Shown piece by piece: positions 8,846 through 17,674 of a stretch of DNA of 64,000 bases. The position numbers and the translations under genes were made by a program. The first letter of the stretch is position 1, and the number at the start of each line of letters is the position of its first letter. The stretch comes from Nonomuraea terrae (GTDB lineage Bacteria; Actinomycetota; Actinomycetes; Streptosporangiales; Streptosporangiaceae): assembly GCF_004348995.1 (NCBI RefSeq), contig NZ_SMKQ01000015.1:1-64000 (forward strand), read 5' to 3'. The notes beneath the pieces were generated by a model. It was not told the origin of the DNA. It searched no databases and saw nothing but the letters and a program-made list of their open reading frames with translations.

Positions 8846-9937
8846 TTGCAGCTACGGGGTAAAACTCACAAAACTACGCACACCGCGCTCACGGGCGCCG
8901 CCATGGCCGTGGTCACGGTGCTGGCCGCCTGCTCCGGCGCGGAGGGCGCCGGAAGTGTGCCGCCGGTCGAGAGCCGTTCGGTGCGGCCGGCTGTGCGCTC
9001 GCCCACCTGCACGGCCACCTCGAAACTCATCCCGTCCTGCGGCGCCTGGTGGGGGATCGCGCCGGAGGTCTTCACCGGCGCCCCGGTGGAGCAGGCGCTG
9101 CACGGTGCGGAGGCGCGCATGGGGACCGCCGCCGACGTGCTGCACGTCTATCACCGGGGCAGTGAGCTGTTCCCGACCGGCGCGGAGATCAGGCTGGCCC
9201 GCGACCCCGAGCGGCCGCGGCTGCTCATGATCAACTGGAAGCCGTCGTTCGAGCACACGTGGGCGGACATCGCGGGCGGCGCCCTCGACCGCCGCATCGA
9301 CCGGCTGGCCGCCCACCTCAGGCGCAAGTTCCCCGAGCGCTTCTTCCTCACCGTGCACCACGAGCCCGAGAACGACGTGAACCCCGCACGGGGCTCGGGC
9401 ATGCAGGCCACCGACTACGCGGCCATGCTCCGCCACGTCGTGCTGCGGCTGCGCGAGCGTGGGGTCAGGAACGCGGTCGTGGTCATGACGTACATGGGGG
9501 CGCCCAACTGGGCGGCCAAGCCCTGGTTCGAGGATCTCTACCCGGGTGACGACGTGGTGGACTGGGTGGCCATGGACCCGTACGCCGACCATCGGGTGCA
9601 GGACTTCGACGGCCTCGTGAACAAGACCCGCAAGGAATATCCGGACTGGCCAGGGTTCTACCGGTGGATGCAGGCGCGCTTCCCCGGCAAGCCGGTCATG
9701 GTGGCCGAGTGGGGGGTGTTCGAACGTCCTCACGACCGGTCGTTCAAGCGCCGCTTCTTCGAGTCGGTGAGCCGGCAGATCAAGCGGTATCCGCAGATCA
9801 AGGCGCTGCTCTACTTCGACTCGCCGCAGGCGCCGCGGGGCGACACCAGCTTCGACTCCGACCAGGGCGCCGACCGCGCCTTCGCCGAGCTGGCCCGGGA
9901 TCCGTACTTCCGCTCGACCCCGGTGCCGCGTCCGTAG
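8846..9937 (+). CDS. GH26-like glycoside hydrolase, lipoprotein
   Basis: 363-residue exported protein resembling endo-beta-1,4-mannanases of family GH26. Start TTG at 8846, preceded by GGAAGG. The lipobox LAAC places the lipidated Cys at residue 29. Likely acid/base Glu173 in HHEPEND, and nucleophile Glu288 in VAEWG. The spacing of about 115 residues and the position late in a beta/alpha barrel fit clan GH-A. It may trim or release the polymer made by the divergent operon, since endo-hydrolases are common in such loci. Its stop converges with the transporter gene, leaving one base between the stops. Confidence 0.75.
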   Translation: MQLRGKTHKTTHTALTGAAMAVVTVLAACSGAEGAGSVPPVESRSVRPAVRSPTCTATSKLIPSCGAWWGIAPEVFTGAPVEQALHGAEARMGTAADVLHVYHRGSELFPTGAEIRLARDPERPRLLMINWKPSFEHTWADIAGGALDRRIDRLAAHLRRKFPERFFLTVHHEPENDVNPARGSGMQATDYAAMLRHVVLRLRERGVRNAVVVMTYMGAPNWAAKPWFEDLYPGDDVVDWVAMDPYADHRVQDFDGLVNKTRKEYPDWPGFYRWMQARFPGKPVMVAEWGVFERPHDRSFKRRFFESVSRQIKRYPQIKALLYFDSPQAPRGDTSFDSDQGADRAFAELARDPYFRSTPVPRP

Positions 9938-9938
9938 C

Positions 9939-10844
9939 CTAGGGGCTCACCTCGTGCGGCTGCCCGGCCGCCGGGGCGCCGTCGGCTTCCGCCGCCGCGC
10001 GCCTGGCGCCCGCGCGGCGTCGCAGCCGCCAGCCGGCGACGGTGACCGCGACGGCCACGACGAGGGCGCACACGGTGAACGTGTTGCCGGCGTCGAGCAG
10101 CTTGAGCGCCGAGGCGAGCAGGACGATCGCCAGCATGGCCCTGATCAGGCCGCCGGGGGCGCGTGAGGAGATCCGCGCGCCGAGGTAGACGCCCGGGATC
10201 GAGCCGATCAGCAGGGAGACGGTGAGGTCGAGCTGGAAGTCGCCGAACAGCAGGTGGCCGAGCGCGGCGGCGGCGACCAGCGGCACGGCCTGCACCAGGT
10301 CCGTGCCGACGAGCTGGTTGGCCTTGAGCGCCGGATACAGCACGAGCAGGGCCACGATGATGAGCGATCCGGAGCCGACGGAGGACACGCCGACCACCAA
10401 CCCGCCTACCATACCGACCAGTAGGGTAGGCATTGGGCGCACGACGATCTCGTGCGGGCTCGACGTTCCACCCCGCCCGGCGAACCAGCTCTTCAGCGCC
10501 ATGCCGGCCACGGCCAGCAGCAGCGCCACGCCGAGGGCGTACTTCACCGCGTCGGTGACCGCGAACGCCCTGGCCAGGAACACCCCGCAGAAGGCCGTCG
10601 GCACCGACCCCGCGCACAGCCAGCCGACCAGGCGCAGGTTGACGGTGCCGTGACGCAGGTGGACGAAGCTGCCGACCGGCTTCATCACCGCCGAGGCGAC
10701 CAGGTCGCTGGAGACCGCGGCCAGTGGCGGCACGTTGAAGAACAGCATCATCATCGGGGTCATCAGGGCGCCGCCGCCCATGCCGGTCAGCCCGACCACG
10801 ATGGCGACGACGAAGGACCCGGCGATCAGCGGGAGGTCGATCAA
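9939..10844 (-). CDS. TauE/SafE family membrane transporter
   Basis: 301-residue protein with about 8 transmembrane segments and the duplicated family signature: GLTGMGGGALMTP near residue 18 and VGVSSVGSGSLI near 150. Family members move sulfite, sulfonates or other organosulfur anions. TTG at 10844 is chosen because it overlaps the upstream stop as TTGA and has GGAGG eight bases upstream. A GTG at 10853 is the alternative. It is coupled to the APS kinase gene, so a sulfate or sulfite transport role fits. Confidence 0.85.
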   Translation of the reverse strand: MIDLPLIAGSFVVAIVVGLTGMGGGALMTPMMMLFFNVPPLAAVSSDLVASAVMKPVGSFVHLRHGTVNLRLVGWLCAGSVPTAFCGVFLARAFAVTDAVKYALGVALLLAVAGMALKSWFAGRGGTSSPHEIVVRPMPTLLVGMVGGLVVGVSSVGSGSLIIVALLVLYPALKANQLVGTDLVQAVPLVAAAALGHLLFGDFQLDLTVSLLIGSIPGVYLGARISSRAPGGLIRAMLAIVLLASALKLLDAGNTFTVCALVVAVAVTVAGWRLRRRAGARRAAAEADGAPAAGQPHEVSP

Positions 10845-12055
10845 CGGACCCACCTCCCGGACTTCAGCGTGTCGAGCACCCTGGAGACGGCCGCCTCGAT
10901 CGACATGTGGGTGGTGTCGATCACCAGATCGGCGTCGTCCGGTTCCTCGTACGGATCGGAGACGCCGGTGAACTCGGGGATCAGGCCGGCGCGGGCCTTG
11001 GCGTACAGGCCCTTGCGGTCGCGCCGCTCGCACTCCTCCAGCGGCGTCGCGACGTGCACCAGCAGGAAGTCGGCGCCGACGGACTCGACCATCTCGCGCA
11101 CCTCCGCGCGGGTGGCCTCGTACGGCGCGATCGGGGCGCAGATCGCCAGGCCGCCGTGGCGGGCGGCCTCGGCGGCGACGAAGCCGATCCGGCGGATGTT
11201 CAGGTCGCGGTCGGCCTTGGAGAACGTCAGGCCCTTGGACAGCAGGTGGCGCACCACGTCGCCGTCGAGGTAGGTCACCGTGCGGGAGCCGAGCTCCAGC
11301 AGCGCGTCGCGCAGGCCGCGGGCGATCGTGGACTTGCCGGAGCCGGACAGCCCGGTGAAGAAGACGACCAGGCCGCGGCGGTGGGGCGGGCCCGGGATGT
11401 GCACGGGGTCGGGGCCGGCGAAGTGTTCCGTGGCTCCGTAGCGGGTGGCGACGTGTTCGCGCAGCTCCAGGTCGATCTCGGGCTCGTCGCGCGGGGCCAG
11501 CGGCACCGGGACGACGAGCGTCCCCTCGGGCAGCTGATCCTTCGCTCGCAGCGCGGCGCGCACGACCGCGGGGCCGGCCTCGCCGTACGCGAGCGGGAGC
11601 AGCAGGATCACCGCGTCGAGCTCCTTCGCGGTGGCGATCACCTCGGACAGGTCGTCGAGCGGGCCGCGCATGGTGACGCCCAGCGCCGGACGCCCGCCGA
11701 GCTCCTGCCGGACCTCGGCGGGCGTACGCCGCAGCCGGGCGAAGGGGCCGTGCTCCGGCGTGCTCAGCGCCTTGATCGGCCCGGAGGTCAGCCCGTCGGG
11801 CTCGTGAGCCGTCACGGTCAGCACGGCCAGCGGCAGCCCCTCGGGGTCGAGCAGGGTGACCTCGTCGCCGGGAGAGACGTCGGCGGGCAGGTGGAGGGTC
11901 ACGGGCGCGGGCCACGGGGTGCCGTCGGCGAGGGTGCCGCGCTCGTGCACCGTATGGAGGTCGTCGTGGCCGAGGAACCCGGTCAGCGGCTCGAAAGCTC
12001 CGCAGAGCAGCAGCTCGAGGTCGGCCAGTTCGCGCTGGTCGGGGGTCCACTCCAC
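10841..12055 (-). CDS. cysC: Adenylylsulfate kinase with partial ATP-sulfurylase-like N-terminal domain
   Basis: Makes PAPS from adenylyl sulfate. The C-terminal domain (about residues 225-404) is a full APS kinase: P-loop GLSGSGKST at 235-243, the DGDVVRHLLSKGL motif, then FTGVSDPYEEP. The N-terminal 220 residues resemble the first part of ATP sulfurylase (LTGFLGHDDL, TLADGTPWPAPV), but I do not find the catalytic QxRNPxHxxH motif. Bifunctional enzymes are usually over 550 residues, so this half is shortened and may be inactive or regulatory. Start GTG at 12055. Coupled to the TauE/SafE gene. PAPS would feed the two sulfotransferases nearby. Confidence 0.85.
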   Translation of the reverse strand: MEWTPDQRELADLELLLCGAFEPLTGFLGHDDLHTVHERGTLADGTPWPAPVTLHLPADVSPGDEVTLLDPEGLPLAVLTVTAHEPDGLTSGPIKALSTPEHGPFARLRRTPAEVRQELGGRPALGVTMRGPLDDLSEVIATAKELDAVILLLPLAYGEAGPAVVRAALRAKDQLPEGTLVVPVPLAPRDEPEIDLELREHVATRYGATEHFAGPDPVHIPGPPHRRGLVVFFTGLSGSGKSTIARGLRDALLELGSRTVTYLDGDVVRHLLSKGLTFSKADRDLNIRRIGFVAAEAARHGGLAICAPIAPYEATRAEVREMVESVGADFLLVHVATPLEECERRDRKGLYAKARAGLIPEFTGVSDPYEEPDDADLVIDTTHMSIEAAVSRVLDTLKSGRWVR

Positions 12056-12067
12056 GGTTCCTACATC

Positions 12068-12089
12068 CCAACTATTCCGATTGAATTGG
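12068..12089. promoter_or_regulatory. Imperfect palindrome upstream of cysC (possible operator)
   Basis: A 22-bp element whose ends are CCAA and TTGG around ATTC-CGATT-GAAT, lying 13 bp upstream of the cysC GTG start. It is unusually AT-rich for this genome and sits where a promoter/operator for cysC-tauE is expected. The regulator is unknown. Confidence 0.45.
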
Positions 12090-12125
12090 TAGGGAAGGAG
12101 TCTACCGGCTGATGCCAGTGTGTCA

Positions 12126-12845
12126 CTAGATGAGCCGGGCGAAGTGGTGCTGAGGCTTCCTGATGACCATGGTGATCTCGTCGTGGGAGGAGGGGAAGCG
12201 GCCGCTGGTCAGGTTGGACATCATCGCCACCGCCGCCGCGCCGAGCCTGCGCGACCTGGCCGGCCCGCTCGTGGTGCGCCGGTCGTCGGTGATCATGAGC
12301 CCGCGGCTCAGGCAGAACGCGTGCATCCCGTCGCCGGAGGCCAGCGGCTCGTACACGGCCGGCAGCGGGCCCGGCGTGCCGGCCGGCACCATGGCCGGCC
12401 ACAGCAGGCGGCGCAGGAACGGCGGCGTCAGCCGGTCGAGCAGGCCGTAGGCCGACTTGCGGTCGCGCATGCGCAGCAGGAGGAGGCCGCCCGGGCGCAG
12501 CGCCCGCAGCAGGCGGTCGAGCACCAGCTCGGCGTGGTGCACCCGTTCGAGCAGGAACGACAGCTGGATGACGTCGAAGGACCTCGGCGGCAGCGCCACG
12601 CTGCGCAGGTCGCCGAGGGACCAGGCGACCAGGTCGGCCCGCTCCTCCAGCACCTTCCTGATCGCCGGGAGGTCCTCGTCGACCCCGGTGGCCCTGATCT
12701 CGATGTGGTCGAGGACCAGCGGCTCGTCGTAGGCGCAGCCGGCGACCAGCACGTCGAGTCGCCTGATCGGCTGCCCGGCGCAGTGCTCACGGACCCGCTG
12801 ATCGAAGAGGTCGCCTCGCCGGGCGACCGATTTCACCTCAGACAT
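12126..12845 (-). CDS. SAM-dependent methyltransferase, class I fold
   Basis: 239 residues. The start at 12845 (MSEVKSVARRGDLFDQ) has a GGTGA site. A longer frame to 12920 lacks support. Seen: the SAM-binding motif I variant LDVLVAGCAYDEP (about residues 30-42), an acidic residue ending strand 2 (IRATGVDED), SLGDLRSVALPPRSFDVIQL as motifs II/III, then LLRALRPGGLLLLRM. This is the usual Rossmann methyltransferase pattern, although motif I has Ala-Gly-Cys instead of the common GxGxG. Substrate unknown. It follows the sulfur genes but is transcribed leftward from its own promoter. Confidence 0.75.
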   Translation of the reverse strand: MSEVKSVARRGDLFDQRVREHCAGQPIRRLDVLVAGCAYDEPLVLDHIEIRATGVDEDLPAIRKVLEERADLVAWSLGDLRSVALPPRSFDVIQLSFLLERVHHAELVLDRLLRALRPGGLLLLRMRDRKSAYGLLDRLTPPFLRRLLWPAMVPAGTPGPLPAVYEPLASGDGMHAFCLSRGLMITDDRRTTSGPARSRRLGAAAVAMMSNLTSGRFPSSHDEITMVIRKPQHHFARLI

Positions 12846-12986
12846 GTCACCTACAGTAATCAACCGATCCCGATCAGTGAGCCATTTACCCCACCACCCC
12901 TGCTCCGATCTCCTCCCCAAGGGACCTCGGCCCGCGTGCGGCGCCGTGGGGCTGGGGGAGTGAGGGGGCTGCTAGCGTCGCTGGGC

Positions 12987-13427
12987 GTGAGTGGTGAGGT
13001 CTACGTCGGGAACGCCGGGGTCGATGCGGCTCTTGATCGAGGGTGGCTGCTCGGTCACTTCAAGCCTCCAGGAGACCCCAGGCACAGCGACGACGTCGAG
13101 ATCAAGTGGGGTGTGCACCCGGCGGGCGACGAGCGCGCGGAGTGGGTCCGGGGTGAGGAGCGTACGGCGCTGCTGGTGCTGATCAGCGGCCGGTTCCGGG
13201 TCGAGCTGCCCGGACGCGGTGTGTTGCTGGCCGAGCCCGGTGACTACGTGGTCTGGGGCAAGGGGGTCGACCACTCGTGGCGGGCGGAGGAGCCGTCGAC
13301 CGTGCTGACCGTACGATGGCCGTCCGTGCCCGGTTATCGGGTTCCGGAGGGCGATGGCCCATGGGTGCCTGACGGTGACGGCACTCAGGCTCCGGACGGC
13401 GAACGGACCCGCGTTCAGGGTGGTTGA
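12987..13427 (+). CDS. Cupin-fold protein, function unknown
   Basis: 146 residues. Residues about 45-105 read as a small beta-barrel: LVLISGRFRVELPG, then GDYVVWGKGVDHSWRAEEPS, with the Gly/His pattern of a cupin. The N-terminus (NAGVDAALDRGWLLGHF) resembles actinobacterial proteins sometimes mislabelled as signal peptidase. No ribosome site precedes GTG 12987, but TAGCGT at 12973-12978 would place the transcript start at the GTG, so a leaderless start is likely. A GTG at 12960 is the alternative. The C-terminal 30 residues are a degenerate Gly/Asp/Pro tail. It lies upstream of mfd with no obvious functional link. Confidence 0.65.
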   Translation: MSGEVYVGNAGVDAALDRGWLLGHFKPPGDPRHSDDVEIKWGVHPAGDERAEWVRGEERTALLVLISGRFRVELPGRGVLLAEPGDYVVWGKGVDHSWRAEEPSTVLTVRWPSVPGYRVPEGDGPWVPDGDGTQAPDGERTRVQGG

Positions 13428-13556
13428 GGGCGGGGCCGGGCGCTCGGTGGAGGGCGTCTTCGGTGGGTGGGGGGCGGGTACCCTGGTGGCAGACCCCCGC
13501 GACCTGACCCGGCCGGGGGTAGTCGTGTTGCCGTCGTGGGGCTGTGGACGTATCTG

Positions 13557-16500
13557 ATGAGTCTTTCCGGGCTACTTGACCTTGTTCGCGCCGACCCGAA
13601 GCTGACCGCCGCTCTCGAAGAGGGCGGCGACGTCGCGCTCGTCGCGCCGTCCGCGCTGCGGCCGTTCGGCGTGGCCGCGCTGGCCACGCACGACCAGCGC
13701 ACCGTGCTCGCGGTGACCGCGACCGGGCGCGAGGCGGAAGACCTCGCCGCCGCGCTGACCAGTCTGATGGAGCCCAGCTCCGTCGCGGTGTTCCCGGCCT
13801 GGGAGACGTTGCCGCACGAGCGGCTCTCGCCGCGTAGCGACACCGTGGGCCAGCGGCTGGCGGTGTTGCGGCGGCTGGCCCACCCGGTCAAGGGCGACGC
13901 CGCCGCGGGGCCGCTCAGCGTGATCGTGACGCCGGTCAGGGCGCTGCTGCAGCCGATCGTCAAGGGGCTCGGCGACCTGGAGCCGATCAGGCTGCGCGCC
14001 GGCGACGAGGCCGACCTCGACGACGTTGTCGACCAGCTGGTCGACAACGGCTACCACCGGGTCGACATGGTGGAGAAACGCGGCGAGGTGGCCGTGCGGG
14101 GCGGGCTGCTCGACGTGTTCCCGCCGACCGAGGAGCACCCGCTGCGGCTGGAGTTCTGGGGCGACACGGTCGAGGAGATCCGCTGGTTCAAGGTGGCCGA
14201 CCAGCGTTCGCTGGAGGCGGCCGAGGACGGCCTGTTCGCGCCGCCGTGCCGCGAGCTGCTGCTGACCGGCGAGGTCAGAGCGAGGGCGCGGGCACTGGCG
14301 GAGGAACATCCGGCGCTGGCCGAGGTGCTCGACCAGCTCGCCGAGGGCACGCCGGTCGAGGGCATGGAGGCGTTCGCGCCCGTGCTGGCGGGCGAGATGG
14401 ACCTGCTGATCGACCACCTGCCGGCCAGGTCGGCGGTGTTCGTCTGCGACCCCGAGCGGATCCGGGGCCGGGCCGAGGAGCTCGTACGCACCTCGCAGGA
14501 GTTCCTGGAGGCGTCCTGGATCAACGCGGCGGCCGGCGGCGAGGCGCCGATCGATCTGGGAGCGGCGGCGTTCCGCACGCTCGACGAGATCCGCGAGCAC
14601 GCGGGCGCGCTCGGCCAGCCGTGGTGGACGATGGCGCCGTTCGGCGGCGGGGTGGAGCTCGACGCACAGGACTCCGAGGCCTATCGCGGCGAGACGGCGC
14701 GGGCGCTGGCCGACATCAAGGGCTGGCTGTCCGAGGGCAAGGCGGTCGTGCTGCTCAGCGAGGGCCACGGCCCGGCCGAGCGCATGGTCGAGGTGCTCAA
14801 GGGCGTCGACGTCCCGGCCCGTCTGCAGAGTCATCTGGACAAGGCGCCCGAGCCGAAGGTCGTCCACGTCTCGACCGGTCTGATCGAGCACGGCTTCGTC
14901 ACGCCGGGCCTCGCCGTCCTGACCCACCTCGACCTGGTGGGGCAGAAGGCGTCCACGAAGGACATGCGCCGCCTGCCGTCGCGCCGCCGCAACATGGTCG
15001 ACCCCCTGCAGCTCAAGGTGGGCGACCATGTGGTGCACGAGCAGCACGGCGTCGGCCGTTACGTCGAGATGGTGCAGCGCACGGTGCAGGGCGCGACCCG
15101 CGAATACCTGGTCATCGAGTACGCCAAGGGCGACCGCCTCTACGTGCCGACCGACCAGCTCGACGAGGTCACCCGCTACGTCGGCGGCGAGGCACCGACG
15201 CTCAACCGCATGGGCGGCGCCGACTGGGCCAAGGCCAAGTCGCGGGCCAAGAAGGCGGTCAAGGAGATCGCCGGCGAGCTGATCCGCCTCTACTCCGCCC
15301 GCATGGCCTCGCCGGGTCACGCGTTCGGCTCCGACACGCCGTGGCAGCGCGAGATGGAGGACGCCTTCCCGTACGCCGAGACGCCCGACCAGCTGGAGGC
15401 CATCGACGAGGTCAAGCGCGACATGGAGCGCGGCGTCCCGATGGACCGCCTGATCTGCGGTGACGTCGGCTACGGCAAGACCGAGATCGCGGTGCGGGCG
15501 GCGTTCAAGGCGGTGCAGGACGGCAAGCAGGTCGCGGTGCTCGTGCCGACGACGCTGCTGGTGCAGCAGCACATGTCCACCTTCGCCGAGCGGTTCTCCA
15601 GCTTCCCGATCACGATAAAGCCGATCTCGCGCTTCCAGACCGACGGTGAGGTCAAGGGCACCATCGAGGGGCTCAGGTCGGGCGCGGTCGACGTGGTGAT
15701 CGGCACCCACCGGCTGCTCAGCCCCGAAGTCAGGTTCAAGGACCTCGGGCTGATCATCGTCGACGAGGAGCAGCGGTTCGGCGTCGAGCACAAGGAGGCG
15801 ATGAAGCACCTGCGCACGCAGGTCGACGTGCTCGCCATGTCCGCCACGCCGATCCCGCGCACGCTGGAGATGGGCCTGACGGGCATCCGCGAGATGTCCA
15901 CGATCCTCACGCCTCCGGAGGAGCGCCACCCGATCCTGACGTTCGTGGGGCCGTACGAGGAGAAGCAGATCGCGGCGGCGGTCCGGCGCGAGCTGATGCG
16001 CGACGGCCAGATCTTCTTCGTGCACAACCGGGTGGCCTCGATCAACCGGGTCGCCGCGCGGCTGCGCGAGCTGGTGCCCGAGGCGCGCATCGCGGTGGCC
16101 CACGGCCAGATGAACGAGCACCAGCTCGAAAAGATCATGGTCGGCTTCTGGGAACGCGAGTACGACCTGCTCGTCTCCACCACGATCGTCGAGTCGGGTC
16201 TCGACGTGCCCAACGCCAACACGCTGATCGTCGACCGCGCCGACAACTACGGCCTGTCGCAGCTCCACCAGCTGCGCGGCCGGGTCGGGCGAGGCAGGGA
16301 ACGCGGGTACGCGTACTTCCTGTATCCGCCGGAGAAGCCGCTGACCGAGACCGCGCACGAACGGCTGGCCACCATCTCGCAGCACACCGAGATGGGCGCC
16401 GGCATGTACGTCGCGATGAAGGACCTCGAGATCCGCGGCGCGGGCAACGTGCTGGGCGCCGAGCAGTCCGGTTTCATCGCGGGCGTCGGCTTCGACCTGT

Positions 16501-17045
16501 ACGTCCGGCTGATGTCCGAGGCCGTGCAGGAGCAGCGGACCAAGCTGTCCGGCGAGGAGGTGCGCGAGGAGCAGCCCGACGTCAAGGTGGAGCTGCCGAT
16601 CAACGCGCACATCCCGCACGACTACGTCACCTCCGAGCGGCTGCGGCTGGAGGCGTACAAGCGGATCGCGGCCATCGCCACGACGGCCGACATCGACGAG
16701 GTGCGCGACGAGCTGACCGACCGCTACGGCAGGCCGCCGGCGGAGGTGGAGAACCTCCTGGAGGTCGCGCGGTTCCGCATCAAGGCGCGCGCCGGCGGGC
16801 TCACCGACGTCACGCTGCAGGGGCAGAACATCAAGTTCGGCCCGGCCAGGCTGAAGGAGTCGCAGCAGGTCCGGCTCGACCGGCTGTACAAGAAGGCGAT
16901 ATACAAGCAGGCGGCGGAGACGCTGCTGGTGCCGGTGCCCAAGACCAAGCCGCTGGGCGGTCAGCCCCTGCGCGATCTCGAGTTGCTCAAATGGTGCGGC
17001 GACCTGGTCGAGGCGATGTTCCTCGAGCCCGCCCGGGTAAGCTAG
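13557..17045 (+). CDS. mfd: Transcription-repair coupling factor Mfd
   Basis: Removes RNA polymerase stalled at DNA damage and recruits UvrA. 1162 residues, full length. Domains in order: UvrB-homology N-terminal part (about 1-330), RNA-polymerase interaction domain around LKVGDHVVHEQHGVGRYVEM (about 485-550), RecG-like translocase with Walker A GDVGYGKTE (about 636-644), DEEQRFG motif II (about 735), SATPIPRT, then a C-terminal TRCF domain. ATG at 13557 is chosen because the sequence before it is Gly/Pro shadow. The ribosome site is weak. The downstream lipoprotein and mazG are close and codirectional. Confidence 0.97.
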   Translation: MSLSGLLDLVRADPKLTAALEEGGDVALVAPSALRPFGVAALATHDQRTVLAVTATGREAEDLAAALTSLMEPSSVAVFPAWETLPHERLSPRSDTVGQRLAVLRRLAHPVKGDAAAGPLSVIVTPVRALLQPIVKGLGDLEPIRLRAGDEADLDDVVDQLVDNGYHRVDMVEKRGEVAVRGGLLDVFPPTEEHPLRLEFWGDTVEEIRWFKVADQRSLEAAEDGLFAPPCRELLLTGEVRARARALAEEHPALAEVLDQLAEGTPVEGMEAFAPVLAGEMDLLIDHLPARSAVFVCDPERIRGRAEELVRTSQEFLEASWINAAAGGEAPIDLGAAAFRTLDEIREHAGALGQPWWTMAPFGGGVELDAQDSEAYRGETARALADIKGWLSEGKAVVLLSEGHGPAERMVEVLKGVDVPARLQSHLDKAPEPKVVHVSTGLIEHGFVTPGLAVLTHLDLVGQKASTKDMRRLPSRRRNMVDPLQLKVGDHVVHEQHGVGRYVEMVQRTVQGATREYLVIEYAKGDRLYVPTDQLDEVTRYVGGEAPTLNRMGGADWAKAKSRAKKAVKEIAGELIRLYSARMASPGHAFGSDTPWQREMEDAFPYAETPDQLEAIDEVKRDMERGVPMDRLICGDVGYGKTEIAVRAAFKAVQDGKQVAVLVPTTLLVQQHMSTFAERFSSFPITIKPISRFQTDGEVKGTIEGLRSGAVDVVIGTHRLLSPEVRFKDLGLIIVDEEQRFGVEHKEAMKHLRTQVDVLAMSATPIPRTLEMGLTGIREMSTILTPPEERHPILTFVGPYEEKQIAAAVRRELMRDGQIFFVHNRVASINRVAARLRELVPEARIAVAHGQMNEHQLEKIMVGFWEREYDLLVSTTIVESGLDVPNANTLIVDRADNYGLSQLHQLRGRVGRGRERGYAYFLYPPEKPLTETAHERLATISQHTEMGAGMYVAMKDLEIRGAGNVLGAEQSGFIAGVGFDLYVRLMSEAVQEQRTKLSGEEVREEQPDVKVELPINAHIPHDYVTSERLRLEAYKRIAAIATTADIDEVRDELTDRYGRPPAEVENLLEVARFRIKARAGGLTDVTLQGQNIKFGPARLKESQQVRLDRLYKKAIYKQAAETLLVPVPKTKPLGGQPLRDLELLKWCGDLVEAMFLEPARVS

Positions 17046-17075
17046 CGGCGGTTTTCGGGTCGGAAAGGGACTTAC

Positions 17076-17672
17076 GTGAAGTCGATACGAGTGGCCGTGG
17101 CCGCCGCCGCGGTGGCCATGGCACTGACCGCCTGCTCCTCTCCCATGCAGGCCGGGGCCGCGGCCGTGGTCGGGAAGGAACGCATCTCGACGAGTGAGCT
17201 CAACGAGGACACGCAGGCCTATCTCGCCGCGCTGAAGCGGGCCAACCTGGACGAGTCGGCGCTCGGCGGCGTCCCGGCGAGCCAGATCGTGCTGCAGCGG
17301 CTGGTCAACGTGAGCGTGTCCCGGCAGCTCGCGGCGCGCTACAAGGTGCAGGTGAGCGAGTCGGAGGTCGACGCCGCGCTGCGCGATCCGGGCCAGTTCG
17401 AGTCGCCCGAGATCAACCTGCTGGCCAACGGCGTCACGCCGACCGACGCCCGCGACTACGGCCGGGCGATCGTCGGCCTGTCGAAGCTGCAGCAGCAGTT
17501 CGGCGGCCAGGCGGGGCAGCAGCGCCTGACCCAGGAGTTCATCTCGATCAAGCCGGTCTTCAGCCCCCGCTACGGCGCCCTCAACCCGCAGCGCACGCAG
17601 GAGAACCCCGCGCTGTTCGTCGACACCGGCAGGTTCGGCAAGCTCACCCAGCAGGCGCAGGCGCAGGGCTGA
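17076..17672 (+). CDS. SurA-N-like lipoprotein (chaperone/foldase relative)
   Basis: 198 residues. Signal peptide and lipobox LTAC give a lipidated Cys at residue 20. The following AAAVVGKERISTSELNED is the characteristic start of the SurA/PrsA N-terminal domain, and residues up to about 165 are helical and charged as expected. No parvulin-type rotamase domain is present, so it may be a chaperone only. Start GTG at 17076 with GGAAAGGGA upstream, 30 bp after mfd. The gene ends two bases before mazG, so mfd, this gene and mazG probably form one transcript. Confidence 0.78.
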   Translation: MKSIRVAVAAAAVAMALTACSSPMQAGAAAVVGKERISTSELNEDTQAYLAALKRANLDESALGGVPASQIVLQRLVNVSVSRQLAARYKVQVSESEVDAALRDPGQFESPEINLLANGVTPTDARDYGRAIVGLSKLQQQFGGQAGQQRLTQEFISIKPVFSPRYGALNPQRTQENPALFVDTGRFGKLTQQAQAQG

Positions 17673-17674
17673 CC

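Noticed and set aside
9939-12071. A single 710-codon frame covering both the transporter and the APS kinase region
   Set aside because: Only the last 301 codons have membrane protein composition. The first part is an Arg/Pro-rich shadow of the APS kinase gene, which has better motifs in its own frame.
13572-16619. A 1015-codon antisense frame under mfd
   Set aside because: Composition is His/Arg/Leu-rich with no domain, as expected opposite a high-GC gene. The mfd frame has all motifs.
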